Source: Streptomyces mobaraensis (GTDB lineage: Bacteria; Actinomycetota; Actinomycetes; Streptomycetales; Streptomycetaceae). From it: 64,000 bases of DNA. Under the pieces are notes generated by a model. It was not told the DNA's origin, made no database searches, and was given only the letters and a program-made list of their open reading frames with translations. Made by a program: the position numbers and the translations under genes. The stretch spans positions 3,906,001-3,970,000 of the forward strand of contig NZ_CP083590.1 of assembly GCF_020099395.1 (NCBI RefSeq), given 5' to 3'. Each line of letters begins with the position of its first letter. Position 1 is the first letter of the stretch. Of this stretch, positions 1 through 9,801 are shown one piece after another.

Positions 1-149
1 GAGGGGCGGTGCGAGGCGGCGGAGGCGCGGGTGAACGGTCATGGGAACGAGTGTTCCTGTCCGGGTGCGGCCGTGTCCTGAGTACGCGTACTCGGAAGAC
101 GGCGGCTATCGAGGCGGTTCCGGAGCAGCCGCCTCCGATCCCACTCCGC
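1..149. other. Left-edge stretch, no confident gene
   Basis: Nothing can be assigned firmly. On the + strand, frame 1 is open from the window edge to a TGA at 79-81, so this could be the last 26 codons of a gene that starts outside the window, but the residues match no family I recognise. Just after that stop lies a perfect 14-bp palindrome at 80-93 (GAGTACGCGTACTC). A hairpin at 111-135 follows and is listed separately. Confidence 0.25.
111..135 (-). terminator. Hairpin downstream of the MarR gene
   Basis: GAGGCGG at 111-117 pairs with CCGCCTC at 129-135 across an 11-base loop. It lies 15 bases beyond the stop of the MarR-type gene on the minus strand. No T-run is present, which is usual for Streptomyces terminators. 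Confidence 0.4.
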
Positions 150-650
150 TCACGCCGCGCCGCGTGCCGCCGCGACGTTGTCGATCATCCGCCGGAGCAC
201 CCGCAGCGCCCCCACGTACTCCTCGTCCGTGACGCCCTCGTGGATCTCCGCCCGCATCCGGTCGACCAGCTCCTTGGCACGGGCCTTGGCGGCCCGCCCG
301 GCGTCCGTCAGCCGGAGCGCACCCTGCTCGTCGGCCGTCAGCCAGCCGCGGGCGAGGAGGCTGTCGGCCGCCCGTGCGATCTCCTCCGGCGCGACGCCGA
401 TCGTGCCGGCGAGCCGTGCCACGAGCTCGTCGCGGGTCCGTCCGGCGGGGCCGGCGCCCGCGACCTGGTTGAGGATCCACCACTGGGGCTGGGTGATGTC
501 GACACCGGCCATCCCGTCGCGGATGTGCCGGATGACGGCGTCGTGGGCCACGCCGCTCCAGTAGCCGATGGGCTGGGCGGCGAGCGCGGCGAAGTCGTCG
601 GGGACGTTCGGGTCGGCGGGGCGCGGGCCGATGGGCTGATGCGTCGTCAT
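150..650 (-). CDS. MarR-family winged-helix transcriptional regulator
   Basis: This 166-residue protein has the length and layout of a MarR repressor: an N-terminal dimerisation helix around the WSG/HIRDGM stretch, a winged-helix region around residues 50-120 (LNQVAGAG, ARGWLTADEQGALRLTDAG is the wing), and a C-terminal helix. MarR proteins bind palindromic operators as dimers and usually repress their own gene or a neighbour until a small ligand binds. The start is supported by a -10 box TAGCGT placed exactly for a leaderless mRNA, and a 16-bp palindrome lies within that promoter, so autoregulation is likely. The ligand and the target genes cannot be read from sequence. The next gene on the same strand, a Uma2 protein, lies 52 bases upstream of this start and could be a separate unit. 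Confidence 0.8.
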   Translation of the reverse strand: MTTHQPIGPRPADPNVPDDFAALAAQPIGYWSGVAHDAVIRHIRDGMAGVDITQPQWWILNQVAGAGPAGRTRDELVARLAGTIGVAPEEIARAADSLLARGWLTADEQGALRLTDAGRAAKARAKELVDRMRAEIHEGVTDEEYVGALRVLRRMIDNVAAARGAA

Positions 651-657
651 GAGCCTG

Positions 658-688
658 ACGCTAGAACCTCGACCGAGGTTGAGATCAA
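658..688 (-). promoter_or_regulatory. Leaderless promoter with embedded MarR-type operator
   Basis: Read on the minus strand, TTGATC (688-683) and TAGCGT (663-658) are separated by 19 bases, and the predicted start of transcription is at 651, one base before the ATG at 650. Between the two boxes lies a perfect inverted repeat, AACCTCG-AC-CGAGGTT at 665-680. A repressor bound there would block RNA polymerase, so it is a good candidate autoregulatory operator. Confidence 0.55.
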
Positions 689-702
689 GGGAGTGGCACG
701 CG

Positions 703-1257
703 TTACGAGTGGTAACGCGGAAACTCGGAGGTGTCGACGGTCCACTCGCCCACGGGAACCTTCTCCCCGAACGCGTACTCGTGACGACCGCGGTAGCACC
801 GCTGCCCGTCGGATCCCGGCCCGGGATCGGACATGACCGTCACGGTGCCCGTCCGCGGGTCGATCAGCAGGTAGAGGGGGATGCCCAGGGCCGGATAGTC
901 GCGCGCCTTCTGCGCGTAGTCGTTCGCATGGTTGGACGGGGAGACGACTTCGGCGGCGAGCTCCAGGTCCCTGGGGCGGAACGGGCCGGGCGTGTCCATG
1001 GCCGGCTCGGGCAGGACGACGAGGTCCGGCCGACGGAGGATGCCGAGCTCCGGGTCCTCCACGTCTCCGCCGGTGTGGGCCACGAGATCGTCCGGAAGCT
1101 GCCGGTCGAGCTGCCGGCGCAGCCGCATGGCCACGAGCTCGTGTGTGCCGGACGGGCTCATCATCATGACGATGGTGCCGTCCGAGATCTCGACCTTGCC
1201 CGCGTCGGGCAGGGCGGACAGCTCGTCGGCGATGGCGCGCATGCGGGCGTAGTCCAT
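703..1257 (-). CDS. Uma2-family (DUF820) putative nuclease-fold protein
   Basis: The 184-residue protein has the Uma2 layout: an N-terminal ISDGTIVMM strand, a conserved PDLVVLPEP segment, the EVVSPSN motif followed by a lysine in DYAQKARDY, and the GIPLYLLID strand. In the family these acidic residues and the lysine form a PD-(D/E)XK-like nuclease core; activity of most members is unproven. The ATG at 1257 is chosen over upstream in-frame starts because AGGAG sits six bases before it. It ends close to the MarR gene. Such proteins are often present in many copies in a genome, and a second, divergent one lies at 11.8-12.4 kb. The biological role is unknown. Confidence 0.75.
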   Translation of the reverse strand: MDYARMRAIADELSALPDAGKVEISDGTIVMMMSPSGTHELVAMRLRRQLDRQLPDDLVAHTGGDVEDPELGILRRPDLVVLPEPAMDTPGPFRPRDLELAAEVVSPSNHANDYAQKARDYPALGIPLYLLIDPRTGTVTVMSDPGPGSDGQRCYRGRHEYAFGEKVPVGEWTVDTSEFPRYHS

Positions 1258-1314
1258 GGCTATCTCCTGCTCGGTCCGGGCGAGCGCTGACGGAGTCATC
1301 GTCCCACGCCCCAC

Positions 1315-1361
1315 TGACGACGGCCGGGCCCCGCGAAGTCCGCGGGGCCCGGCCGTCGTCA
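1315..1361. terminator. Strong 21-bp-stem terminator
   Basis: Bases 1315-1335 pair perfectly with 1341-1361 over a 5-base loop (AAGTC). It lies immediately downstream of the Fe-S oxidoreductase stop (minus strand) and upstream of the Uma2 gene, so it should separate the two transcription units. Confidence 0.8.
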
Positions 1362-1375
1362 CCGTACGACCGGCG

Positions 1376-3646
1376 CTACTTCACCGGCTCCGGGTCCGGT
1401 TCCGGCGCGGCGGCCGTCTCGCCGTCGCCCCCCGGCTCCACCGGCGTCTTCACCGACTCCAGCAGCAGCTGGGCGACGTCCACGACCTGGATGGACTCCT
1501 TGGCCTTGCCGTCGTTCTTCTTGCCGTTGACCGAGTCGGTCAGCATGACGAGGCAGAAGGGGCAGGCGGTGGAGACGATGTCCGGGTTGAGGGACAGCGC
1601 CTCGTCCACGCGCTCGTTGTTGATGCGCTTGCCGATGCGCTCCTCCATCCACATGCGCGCGCCGCCGGCGCCGCAGCAGAAGCCGCGCTCCTTGTGGCGG
1701 TGCATCTCCTCGTTCCGCAGACCCGGCACCTTGGCGATGATCTCGCGCGGCGGCGTGTAGACCTTGTTGTGGCGGCCCAGGTAGCACGGGTCGTGGTAGG
1801 TGATCAGGCCCTCGACCGGGGTGACGGGGACCAGCTTCCCCTCGTCCACGAGGTGCTGGAGCAGCTGCGTGTGGTGGATGACCTCGTACTCGCCGCCCAG
1901 CTGCGGGTACTCGTTGGCGATCGTGTTGAAGCAGTGCGGGCAGGTCGCGACGATCTTCTTCTTGGACTTCTCGACCTTGACGCCCTCCTCCGCGTCCTCA
2001 CCGAAGGCCATGTTGAGCATCTCGACGTTCTGCTGGCCGAGCTGCTGGAAGAGGAACTCGTTGCCCAGTCGGCGCGCGGAGTCACCGGTGCACGCCTCGT
2101 CGCCGCCCATGATGGCGAACTTCACGCCGGCCATGTGCAGCAGCTCCGCGAACGCCTTGGTGGTCTTCTTGGCGCGGTCCTCGAGGGCGCCGGCGCAGCC
2201 GACCCAGTACAGGTAGTCGACCTCGGTCAGGTCCTCGATGTCCTTGCCGACGACCGGGACCTCGAAGTCGACCTCCTTGGTCCACGCCAGGCGCTGCTTC
2301 TTGGCGAGGCCCCAGGGGTTGCCCTTCTTCTCCAGGTTCTTGAGCATCGTGCCCGCCTCGGACGGGAACGAGGACTCGATCATCACCTGGTAGCGGCGCA
2401 TGTCGACGATGTGGTCGACGTGCTCGATGTCCACCGGGCACTGCTCGACGCACGCACCGCAGGTGGTGCAGGACCACAGGACGTCCGGGTCGATGACGCC
2501 GTTCTCCTCCAGCGTCCCGATCAGCGGGCGCTCGGCCTCGGCCAGGGCGGCGGCCGGAACGTCCTTCAGCTGCTCCTCGGTCGCCTTCTCCTCGCCCTCC
2601 ATGCTCTTGCCGCCGCCCGCCAGCAGGTACGGCGCCTTGGCGTGCGCGTGGTCGCGCAGCGACATGATGAGCAGCTTGGGGGAGAGCGGCTTGCCGGTGT
2701 TCCAGGCGGGGCACTGCGACTGGCAGCGGCCGCACTCGGTGCAGGTGGAGAAGTCGAGGATGCCCTTCCAGGAGAACTCCTCGACCTTGGAGACGCCGAA
2801 GACGTCGTCCTCGCCCGGGTCCTCGAAGTCGATCGGCTTGCCGCCGCTGGTCATCGGCTGCAGCGCGCCCAGGGCGACGTCGCCGCTCGCCTCACGCTTG
2901 AACCAGATGTTCGGGAAGGCCAGGAAGCGGTGCCAGGCCACGCCCATGTCCGTCTTCAGGGAGACCGTGATCATCCAGATGAAGGACGTCGCGATCTTCA
3001 GGCCCGCGAAGAAGTAGGTGAGGTTCTGGAGCGTGGAGACGTCCATCCCCTCCAGCCACGAGACGACGGGGTACGAGAGGAAGAACGACGCCTCGTAGCC
3101 GTCCACGTGGTGCTGGGCGCCCTCGAGCGCGTGCAGCATGAAGATGCAGACGCCGACGATGAGGATGACGGACTCGACGAAGTACGCCTGGCCCGTGTTG
3201 GAGCCGGCGAAGCGGGACTTGCGGCCCGGCTTGTCCGGACGGTTCAGCTGCCGGATGACGATGAGCGTCAGGATGCCGAGCGCGGTCATCGTGCCGAGGA
3301 ACTCGACGAAGACGTTGTACGGCGCCCAGTCGCCGATGACCGGCAGGAGCCAGTCGGCCTGGAAGAGCTGGCCGATGGCGTTGACGATCGTCAGCAGCAG
3401 GGAGAAGAAGCCCACTGCCACGAACCAGTGCGCGACGCCGACGACGCCCCACTTGTTCATCCGGGTGTGGCCGAGGAACTCCTTGACCACCGTGACCGTG
3501 CGTCCTGCCGGGTCGTCGGTGCGGGTGCCGGCGGGGACGGGCTGGCCGATCCGTACGAAGCGGTAGATCTGGAGGATGGCACGGCCGAACAGCGCGACAC
3601 CGACCGCGATGAGGACCAGCGACACAATGATCGCGGCGAGTTGCAT
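1376..3646 (-). CDS. Membrane-anchored Fe-S oxidoreductase (HdrD/GlpC-like)
   Basis: This 756-residue protein fuses a membrane domain to a soluble iron-sulphur domain. Residues 1-250 carry about five to six hydrophobic helices resembling the cytochrome-b-like NarI/HdrE anchor. Two 4Fe-4S motifs follow, CTECGRCQSQCP near residue 302 and CTTCGACVEQCP near 394. The C-terminal half has two cysteine-rich CCG modules, ending with DPCYLGRH and CCGAGG near residue 655. The same architecture occurs in proteins that pass electrons between the quinone pool and soluble thiol or hydroxyacid donors; the real partner is not known. GAGGAG six bases before the ATG supports the start. The tail after about residue 725 is acidic and proline-rich. 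It is transcribed divergently from dnaK. Confidence 0.8.
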   Translation of the reverse strand: MQLAAIIVSLVLIAVGVALFGRAILQIYRFVRIGQPVPAGTRTDDPAGRTVTVVKEFLGHTRMNKWGVVGVAHWFVAVGFFSLLLTIVNAIGQLFQADWLLPVIGDWAPYNVFVEFLGTMTALGILTLIVIRQLNRPDKPGRKSRFAGSNTGQAYFVESVILIVGVCIFMLHALEGAQHHVDGYEASFFLSYPVVSWLEGMDVSTLQNLTYFFAGLKIATSFIWMITVSLKTDMGVAWHRFLAFPNIWFKREASGDVALGALQPMTSGGKPIDFEDPGEDDVFGVSKVEEFSWKGILDFSTCTECGRCQSQCPAWNTGKPLSPKLLIMSLRDHAHAKAPYLLAGGGKSMEGEEKATEEQLKDVPAAALAEAERPLIGTLEENGVIDPDVLWSCTTCGACVEQCPVDIEHVDHIVDMRRYQVMIESSFPSEAGTMLKNLEKKGNPWGLAKKQRLAWTKEVDFEVPVVGKDIEDLTEVDYLYWVGCAGALEDRAKKTTKAFAELLHMAGVKFAIMGGDEACTGDSARRLGNEFLFQQLGQQNVEMLNMAFGEDAEEGVKVEKSKKKIVATCPHCFNTIANEYPQLGGEYEVIHHTQLLQHLVDEGKLVPVTPVEGLITYHDPCYLGRHNKVYTPPREIIAKVPGLRNEEMHRHKERGFCCGAGGARMWMEERIGKRINNERVDEALSLNPDIVSTACPFCLVMLTDSVNGKKNDGKAKESIQVVDVAQLLLESVKTPVEPGGDGETAAAPEPDPEPVK

Positions 3647-3829
3647 GGAAGGCTCCTCGGGCCTGCGAGAGCGGGATTACTACTCGGTAACTTATCCAGT
3701 CCGTACGAGACTACTCACTCTCGCGCCCGCGATATACCCGCAGCGCCGGTGATCTGCGTCGCGCGGGCCTGCTCCGGCCTGCGGGACCCCTGCTCCGGGC
3801 ACCGCCTTGCGGATAAGGCCCGCATAAGA

Positions 3830-3902
3830 CTTGAGTCGGCCCGACTCAGCTCCGTTGACAGTCCGCCATCCGTGTTGCACCCTTGAGTCTGTTCCACTCA
3901 AG
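3830..3902 (+). promoter_or_regulatory. dnaK promoter region with two HAIR (HspR) operators
   Basis: A perfect HAIR element, CTTGAGT-N7-ACTCAAG, lies at 3882-3902 just upstream of the dnaK ribosome-binding site. A second, imperfect copy lies at 3830-3850 (CTTGAGT-N7-ACTCAGC, 5 of 7 in the second arm). A TTGACA box at 3855-3860 sits between them. HspR with DnaK as co-repressor binds HAIR in Streptomyces, so this places the operon under HspR autoregulation. Confidence 0.9.
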
Positions 3903-3920
3903 TCAGCTGGAGGAATCGAC

Positions 3921-5782
<1,862 letters not shown>

Positions 5783-5786
<4 letters not shown>

Positions 5787-6418
5787 CGGAGGAGACCCCG
5801 GGCTTCGACGAAAAGCCTGAAGGCACTCCCTCCGACGACTCGGCCGACGAGAAGGGCGCCGGTCCCGCCGACAAGGCGGGCCCGGCCCCGGCCGGGGAGG
5901 AACTGGTCGAGGTAGGCCTCCAGGCGCAGCTGGACCAGGCCCAGGCCGCGCTCAACGAGCGCACCGCGGACCTCCAGCGGCTCCAGGCGGAGTACCAGAA
6001 CTACCGCCGGCGCGTCGAGCGCGACCGGGTGCAGGTCAAGGAGGTCGCCGTCGCGAACCTCCTGTCCGAACTGCTCCCCACGCTCGACGACATCGGCCGC
6101 GCCCGTGACCACGGCGAGCTCGTCGGCGGCTTCAAGTCCGTCGCCGAGTCCCTGGAGACGGTCGTGGCGAAGATGGGCCTCCAGCAGTTCGGCAAGGAGG
6201 GCGAGCCCTTCGACCCGCTGGTCCACGAAGCCCTGATGCACAGCTACGCGCCGGACGTCACCGAGACGACGTGCGTGCAGATCCTGCAGCCGGGGTATCG
6301 CATCGGCGAGCGCACGATCCGCCCCGCGCGGGTCGCCGTCGCCGAGCCGCAGCCGGGCGCCCAGGGCAAGGCCGAGGGCGAGTCGGACGAGGAGAGCGGT
6401 GGCCCGGACGAGGGCTGA
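5783..6418 (+). CDS. grpE: Nucleotide exchange factor GrpE
   Basis: The 211-residue product has a disordered acidic N-terminus of about 40 residues, a long coiled-coil helix (residues about 45-90, with [16 protein letters not shown], a conserved GrpE signature) and the C-terminal beta-wing ([22 protein letters not shown]). GrpE dimers open the nucleotide cleft of DnaK and so release ADP. The GTG start overlaps the dnaK stop. The short spacer of 51 bases to dnaJ contains a good ribosome-binding site and no promoter that I can see. Confidence 0.97.
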
Positions 6419-6469
6419 CGCGATGAAGCACGGCACTGACCGCACGCACCGGGAGGAGGGACGCCGGGG

Positions 6470-7654
6470 ATGAGCACCAAGGACTTCGTGGAGAAGGACT
6501 ACTACAAGGTCCTCGGCGTGCCCAAGGACGCGGCCGAGGCCGACATCAAGAAGGCGTACCGGAAGCTCGCCCGCGAGTACCACCCGGACGCCAACAAGGG
6601 CGACGCCTCGGCCGAGGAGCGGTTCAAGGAGATCTCCGAGGCGTACGACGTCCTCGCCGATCCCAAGCGCCGCAAGGAGTACGACGAGGCGCGGGCGCTG
6701 TTCGGCAACGGCGCCGTCTTCGGTCAGGGGGGCCGGGCCGGCCCGGGTGCCGGCGGCTCCTTCAACTTCGACCTGGGCGACCTCTTCGGGGGCGCCCAGG
6801 GCGGGGCGGGGGCCGGCGGCTTCGGCGGCGGGCTGGGCGACGTCTTCGGCGGCCTCTTCAACCGCGGCGGCGGCACCACGCGCACCCAGCCGCGCCGCGG
6901 CCAGGACATCGAGTCCGAGGTGACGCTCAGCTTCACCGAGGCGGTGGACGGGGCCACGGTCCCGCTGCGGATGTCCTCCTCGGCGGCCTGCAAGGCGTGC
7001 TCCGGCACCGGTGACAAGGCCGGCACCCCGCGGGTCTGCCCGACCTGCGTGGGCACCGGCCAGGTGTCGCGCGGCTCCGGCGGCGGCTTCTCGCTGACCG
7101 ACCCCTGCCCGGACTGCAAGGGCCGCGGGCTGATCCCCGAGAACCCCTGCGACGTCTGCAAGGGCAGCGGCCGGGCCACGTCCTCCCGCACCATGCAGGT
7201 CCGGATCCCGGCGGGCGTCTCCGACGGCCAGCGGATCCGGCTGCGCGGCAAGGGAGCGCCGGGCGAGCGCGGCGGACCCAACGGCGACCTGTACGTCGTG
7301 GTGCACGTCGGCTCCCACCCGGTCTTCGGACGCAAGGGCGACAACCTCACCGTCACCGTGCCCGTCACCTTCCCGGAGGCGGCGCTCGGCGGCGAGGTGA
7401 AGGTGCCCACACTCGGCGGACCGCCGGTCACCCTGCGAATCCCGCCGGGCACGCCCAACGGGCGCACCATGCGGGCCCGCGGCAAGGGCGCGGTGCGCAA
7501 GGACGGCACCCGCGGCGACCTGCTGGTCACCGTGGAGGTCGTGGTTCCCAAGGATCTCGACGACAAGGCCAGGGACGCCCTGGAGACCTTCCGCGACGCC
7601 ACGGCGGGTGAGGACCCGCGCGCGGAGCTGTTCCGGGCGGCGAAGGGAGAGTGA
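6470..7654 (+). CDS. dnaJ: Co-chaperone DnaJ (Hsp40)
   Basis: This 394-residue type I J-protein has the J domain at residues 8-75 with the HPD triad at 38-40, a glycine/phenylalanine-rich linker to about residue 145, and the zinc domain with all four CxxCxGxG repeats (CKACSGTG, CPTCVGTG, CPDCKGRG, CDVCKGSG) between about 173 and 240. Two C-terminal substrate-binding beta domains follow. It delivers clients to DnaK and stimulates its ATPase. GGGAGGAGGG nine bases upstream supports the ATG at 6470. It overlaps hspR by 4 bases (GTGA). Confidence 0.97.
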   Translation: MSTKDFVEKDYYKVLGVPKDAAEADIKKAYRKLAREYHPDANKGDASAEERFKEISEAYDVLADPKRRKEYDEARALFGNGAVFGQGGRAGPGAGGSFNFDLGDLFGGAQGGAGAGGFGGGLGDVFGGLFNRGGGTTRTQPRRGQDIESEVTLSFTEAVDGATVPLRMSSSAACKACSGTGDKAGTPRVCPTCVGTGQVSRGSGGGFSLTDPCPDCKGRGLIPENPCDVCKGSGRATSSRTMQVRIPAGVSDGQRIRLRGKGAPGERGGPNGDLYVVVHVGSHPVFGRKGDNLTVTVPVTFPEAALGGEVKVPTLGGPPVTLRIPPGTPNGRTMRARGKGAVRKDGTRGDLLVTVEVVVPKDLDDKARDALETFRDATAGEDPRAELFRAAKGE

Positions 7655-8130
7655 CCGCGATGAACGGCGACGGCCGCACCCGTCGGCGCTTCGAACCCGC
7701 TCAGCCGTACGAGCTGACCGATGAGTCGCCCGTGTACGTCATCTCGGTCGCGGCTCAGCTCTCGGGCCTGCACCCGCAGACCCTGCGCCAGTACGACCGC
7801 CTCGGCCTGGTCTCGCCCGACCGCACGGCCGGGCGCGGCCGCCGCTACTCGGCCCGCGACATCGAACTGCTCCGCCAGGTGCAGCAGTTGTCGCAGGACG
7901 AGGGCATCAACCTGGCCGGCATCAAGCGCATCATCGAACTGGAGAACCAGGTCGCCGCGCTGTCGGCCCGGGTCGCCGAGCTCCAGGCGGTCGTCGACGG
8001 CGCCGCCGCGGCGATGCAGCAGCGCGAGGCGGCGGTGCACGCGTCGTACCGGCGGGACCTGGTCCCGTACCAGGAGATGCAGCAGACGAGCGCGCTGGTC
8101 GTCTGGCATCCGCCGAAGCGGGATCGCTGA
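7651..8130 (+). CDS. hspR: Heat-shock repressor HspR (MerR family)
   Basis: The 159-residue protein begins with a short basic tail, then a MerR-type helix-turn-helix (YVISVAAQLSGLHPQTLRQYDRLGLVSPDRT, residues about 23-55, wing with GRGRRYSARDIELL), followed by a coiled coil with heptads around residues 95-125. HspR binds HAIR sites and represses the dnaK operon and clpB when DnaK is free. It is the last gene of the operon it controls; HAIR sites occur at 3830-3902 and 12559-12579. A second in-frame ATG at 7660 is an alternative start. Two hairpin terminators follow the stop codon. Confidence 0.96.
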   Translation: MTAMNGDGRTRRRFEPAQPYELTDESPVYVISVAAQLSGLHPQTLRQYDRLGLVSPDRTAGRGRRYSARDIELLRQVQQLSQDEGINLAGIKRIIELENQVAALSARVAELQAVVDGAAAAMQQREAAVHASYRRDLVPYQEMQQTSALVVWHPPKRDR

Positions 8131-8131
8131 T

Positions 8132-8157
8132 CGGTGATCAACTAGTGTTGATCACCG
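8132..8157 (+). terminator. First terminator after hspR
   Basis: An 11-bp perfect stem, 8132-8142 with 8147-8157, closes a TAGT loop one base after the hspR stop. The arms read CGGTGATCAAC and its complement. Confidence 0.7.
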
Positions 8158-8173
8158 GTCCGTTCGTCGTTCG

Positions 8174-8206
8174 AGAGGCCCGCCCCCGATGAGGGGGCGG
8201 GCCTCT
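8174..8206 (+). terminator. Second terminator after hspR
   Basis: A 14-bp perfect GC-rich stem, 8174-8187 with 8193-8206, closes a GATGA loop and is followed by TCTGTT. With the preceding hairpin it forms a tandem terminator for the heat-shock operon. The following 200 bases to 8413 show no gene or recognisable signal. Confidence 0.8.
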
Positions 8207-8413
8207 TCTGTTGAGTGTTCCACCGGCCGGGGTCGCTGGTGCGGACGGTCGGCCGGGTGCTGGAGGGCAGCTCGGTGGGATGGGGGCTCGCCTCGTAGGC
8301 GTACGGCCGTACGGCCGGGCGGCACGGGGAGGTGGGCGGTTCGGCGGGCCGGCCGGTCGAGGACAGGGCCGTCGGCCGGACTGCTCGGCCGGGGTCCTTC
8401 GCCGGCCCCCGGC

Positions 8414-8809
8414 TCAGAACATGGAGTTGTCGTTCGCGGCGGTTTCCGGGATCGCCTGGACGACGTCCCAGTGCTCGACGATCCGGCCGCCCTCGAAGCG
8501 GACGATGTCCATCACGGCACTGCCCCGGTCCTCCGGTGATGTCCGCATGTGGCTGTGCAGGACGACGAGGTCGCCCTCGGCGACCACCCGTTTGAACTCC
8601 ATGGTCAGCTCCGGGAACTGCCCGACGAAGTGGGAGATGGCGCTGACGAACGCCTCCGGTCCGTCAGGGGCGCTGGGGTTGTGCTGGATGTAGAAGGGGC
8701 CGAGGTACCGGGCGGCGGCCTCGTCCGGACGCTTGTCGTTGAAGGCGAGGGAGAAGAACTCCTGGGCGATGCGCTTGGTGAACTCGGGGGTGGTGTCGGG
8801 GGAGGGCAT
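8414..8809 (-). CDS. SnoaL-like / NTF2-fold polyketide-cyclase-type protein
   Basis: The 131-residue protein has the SnoaL-like ester-cyclase pattern: FTKRIAQEFFSLAFNDKRPDEAAARYLG, YIQHNP, a PELTMEFKRVVAEGDLVVLHSHM strand block and IVRFEGGRIVEHWDVVQAIPE near the end. The fold is a small cone with an internal cavity; members include aldol cyclases and many proteins of unknown substrate. The ATG at 8809 is preferred to the one at 8821 because GAGAG lies just before it. It stands alone between hspR and an SDR gene on the same strand, so joint action with the SDR is possible but not shown. Confidence 0.75.
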   Translation of the reverse strand: MPSPDTTPEFTKRIAQEFFSLAFNDKRPDEAAARYLGPFYIQHNPSAPDGPEAFVSAISHFVGQFPELTMEFKRVVAEGDLVVLHSHMRTSPEDRGSAVMDIVRFEGGRIVEHWDVVQAIPETAANDNSMF

Positions 8810-8879
8810 GGGATCTCTCATTTCGGGGGGAGGGCGGGGTGGGGTGGGGGAGGGGGGAGGGGGAGCCCCCCGGGGGGTG

Positions 8880-9638
8880 TCACCAGGGCACGGTGTCCTC
8901 CGCCGACGTGCCGTCGCCGCCGCGGAAGGTGCCGGTCGGGCCGTCGGCGTCCAGCAGTGCCAGGGCCACCGGGACGTCCGCGCCCTGTTCGGGGGTCCGG
9001 TTGCCGCGGTTCCGCGGGGAGTCGCGGTTGAGGTCGGTGGCGACGAGGCCGGGGTTGGCCGCGTTGACGCGGATGCCCGCGGCTCGCAGATGGTTGGCGT
9101 ACAGCAGGGTGACCGCGTTGAGCGCGGCCTTGGACGCGCTGTACCCGACCAGGCCGGCCCCGGCGATGGGATGGTCCGGGTCGCTCAGCGCGGTCAGCGA
9201 ACCCAGCGGGCTGGAGAGGTTCACGATCCGGCCCGTCGAGGAGCGGAGGAGCAGCGGGATGCACGCGTGCGTCACGTTGATCACGCCGAGGACGTTCACC
9301 TCGAAGGTGTCCCGGACGTCGTCGGCGGTGACGTCGTCGACGGCGGCGCCCCAAGTGCCCACGGTTCCGGCGTTGTTGACGAGGACGTCCAGCTTCCCGT
9401 GTTCCTCGTCGATCCGGCGCGCCGCTGCCCGCGCCTGCTCGGCATCGGTCACGTCGAGCTGGACGAAACGGACGTCCGAGTCCCCGGTGTTCAGTGCGGC
9501 CACGGCCAGCGCGCCGCGGTCCGGGTCGCGGGACCCGGCGTACACGGTCATTCCCTCGGCCGCCAGCCGACGGGCGATCTCGCGGCCGATCCCCTTGTTC
9601 GCACCGGTCACCAGCGCGACTTCACCGCGGTGTCGCAT
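8880..9638 (-). CDS. SDR-family NAD(P)-dependent oxidoreductase
   Basis: This 252-residue protein is a classical short-chain dehydrogenase/reductase: the coenzyme motif TGANKGIG at residues about 11-18, NNAG near 90, and the catalytic Ser (LSSPLG) with YSASK further on. The residue pattern after the first beta strand (SRDPDRG) suggests NADP preference, which is an inference. The substrate is unknown. GAAGGAG eight bases before the ATG supports the start. A LysR gene diverges from it across a 163-base gap, the usual arrangement for a LysR regulator and its target. The gap contains a heptamer repeat. Confidence 0.85.
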   Translation of the reverse strand: MRHRGEVALVTGANKGIGREIARRLAAEGMTVYAGSRDPDRGALAVAALNTGDSDVRFVQLDVTDAEQARAAARRIDEEHGKLDVLVNNAGTVGTWGAAVDDVTADDVRDTFEVNVLGVINVTHACIPLLLRSSTGRIVNLSSPLGSLTALSDPDHPIAGAGLVGYSASKAALNAVTLLYANHLRAAGIRVNAANPGLVATDLNRDSPRNRGNRTPEQGADVPVALALLDADGPTGTFRGGDGTSAEDTVPW

Positions 9639-9650
9639 GAGTAGTCTCCT

Positions 9651-9723
9651 TCGACTTTCGGCTTTCCGCCTTCGACCTTCGGCTTCGGGCTTCGGGCTTC
9701 GGGCTTCGTTCTTCGGGCTTCGA
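9651..9723. repeat. Degenerate TTCGGGC heptamer repeat
   Basis: Between the divergent SDR and LysR genes the + strand repeats CTTCGGG-type heptamers about ten times, with regular copies at 9688-9711 and looser ones on both sides. It lies in the 5' leader or promoter of the SDR gene, so length changes could alter SDR expression. Confidence 0.6.
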
Positions 9724-9789
9724 CGCCCGATGCCTCAACTTCACCAGCGCGAGGGGCGTTTGGGGAAAGTCCGGTTCGGCCTCGTGCTA

Positions 9790-9795
9790 TACCGT
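9790..9795 (+). promoter_or_regulatory. -10 box of the LysR gene (leaderless)
   Basis: TACCGT ends 7 bases before the ATG at 9802, so transcription is predicted to begin on the A of the start codon. No convincing -35 box is visible. Confidence 0.5.
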
Positions 9796-9801
9796 GCGGG
9801 T

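Noticed and set aside
1256..3886. Very long + strand open frame opposite the Fe-S oxidoreductase
   Set aside because: High-GC antisense shadow: Arg/Val/Leu/Asp-rich, no domain, and the minus-strand frame has clear Fe-S motifs and a ribosome-binding site.
3831..3920. N-terminal extension of DnaK by 30 residues
   Set aside because: It would be translated from within the HAIR operators and has no family support; GGAGGA precedes ATG 3921.
9651..9723. CRISPR-like repeat
   Set aside because: Units are 7 bases, contiguous and degenerate, with no spacers and no cas genes nearby.
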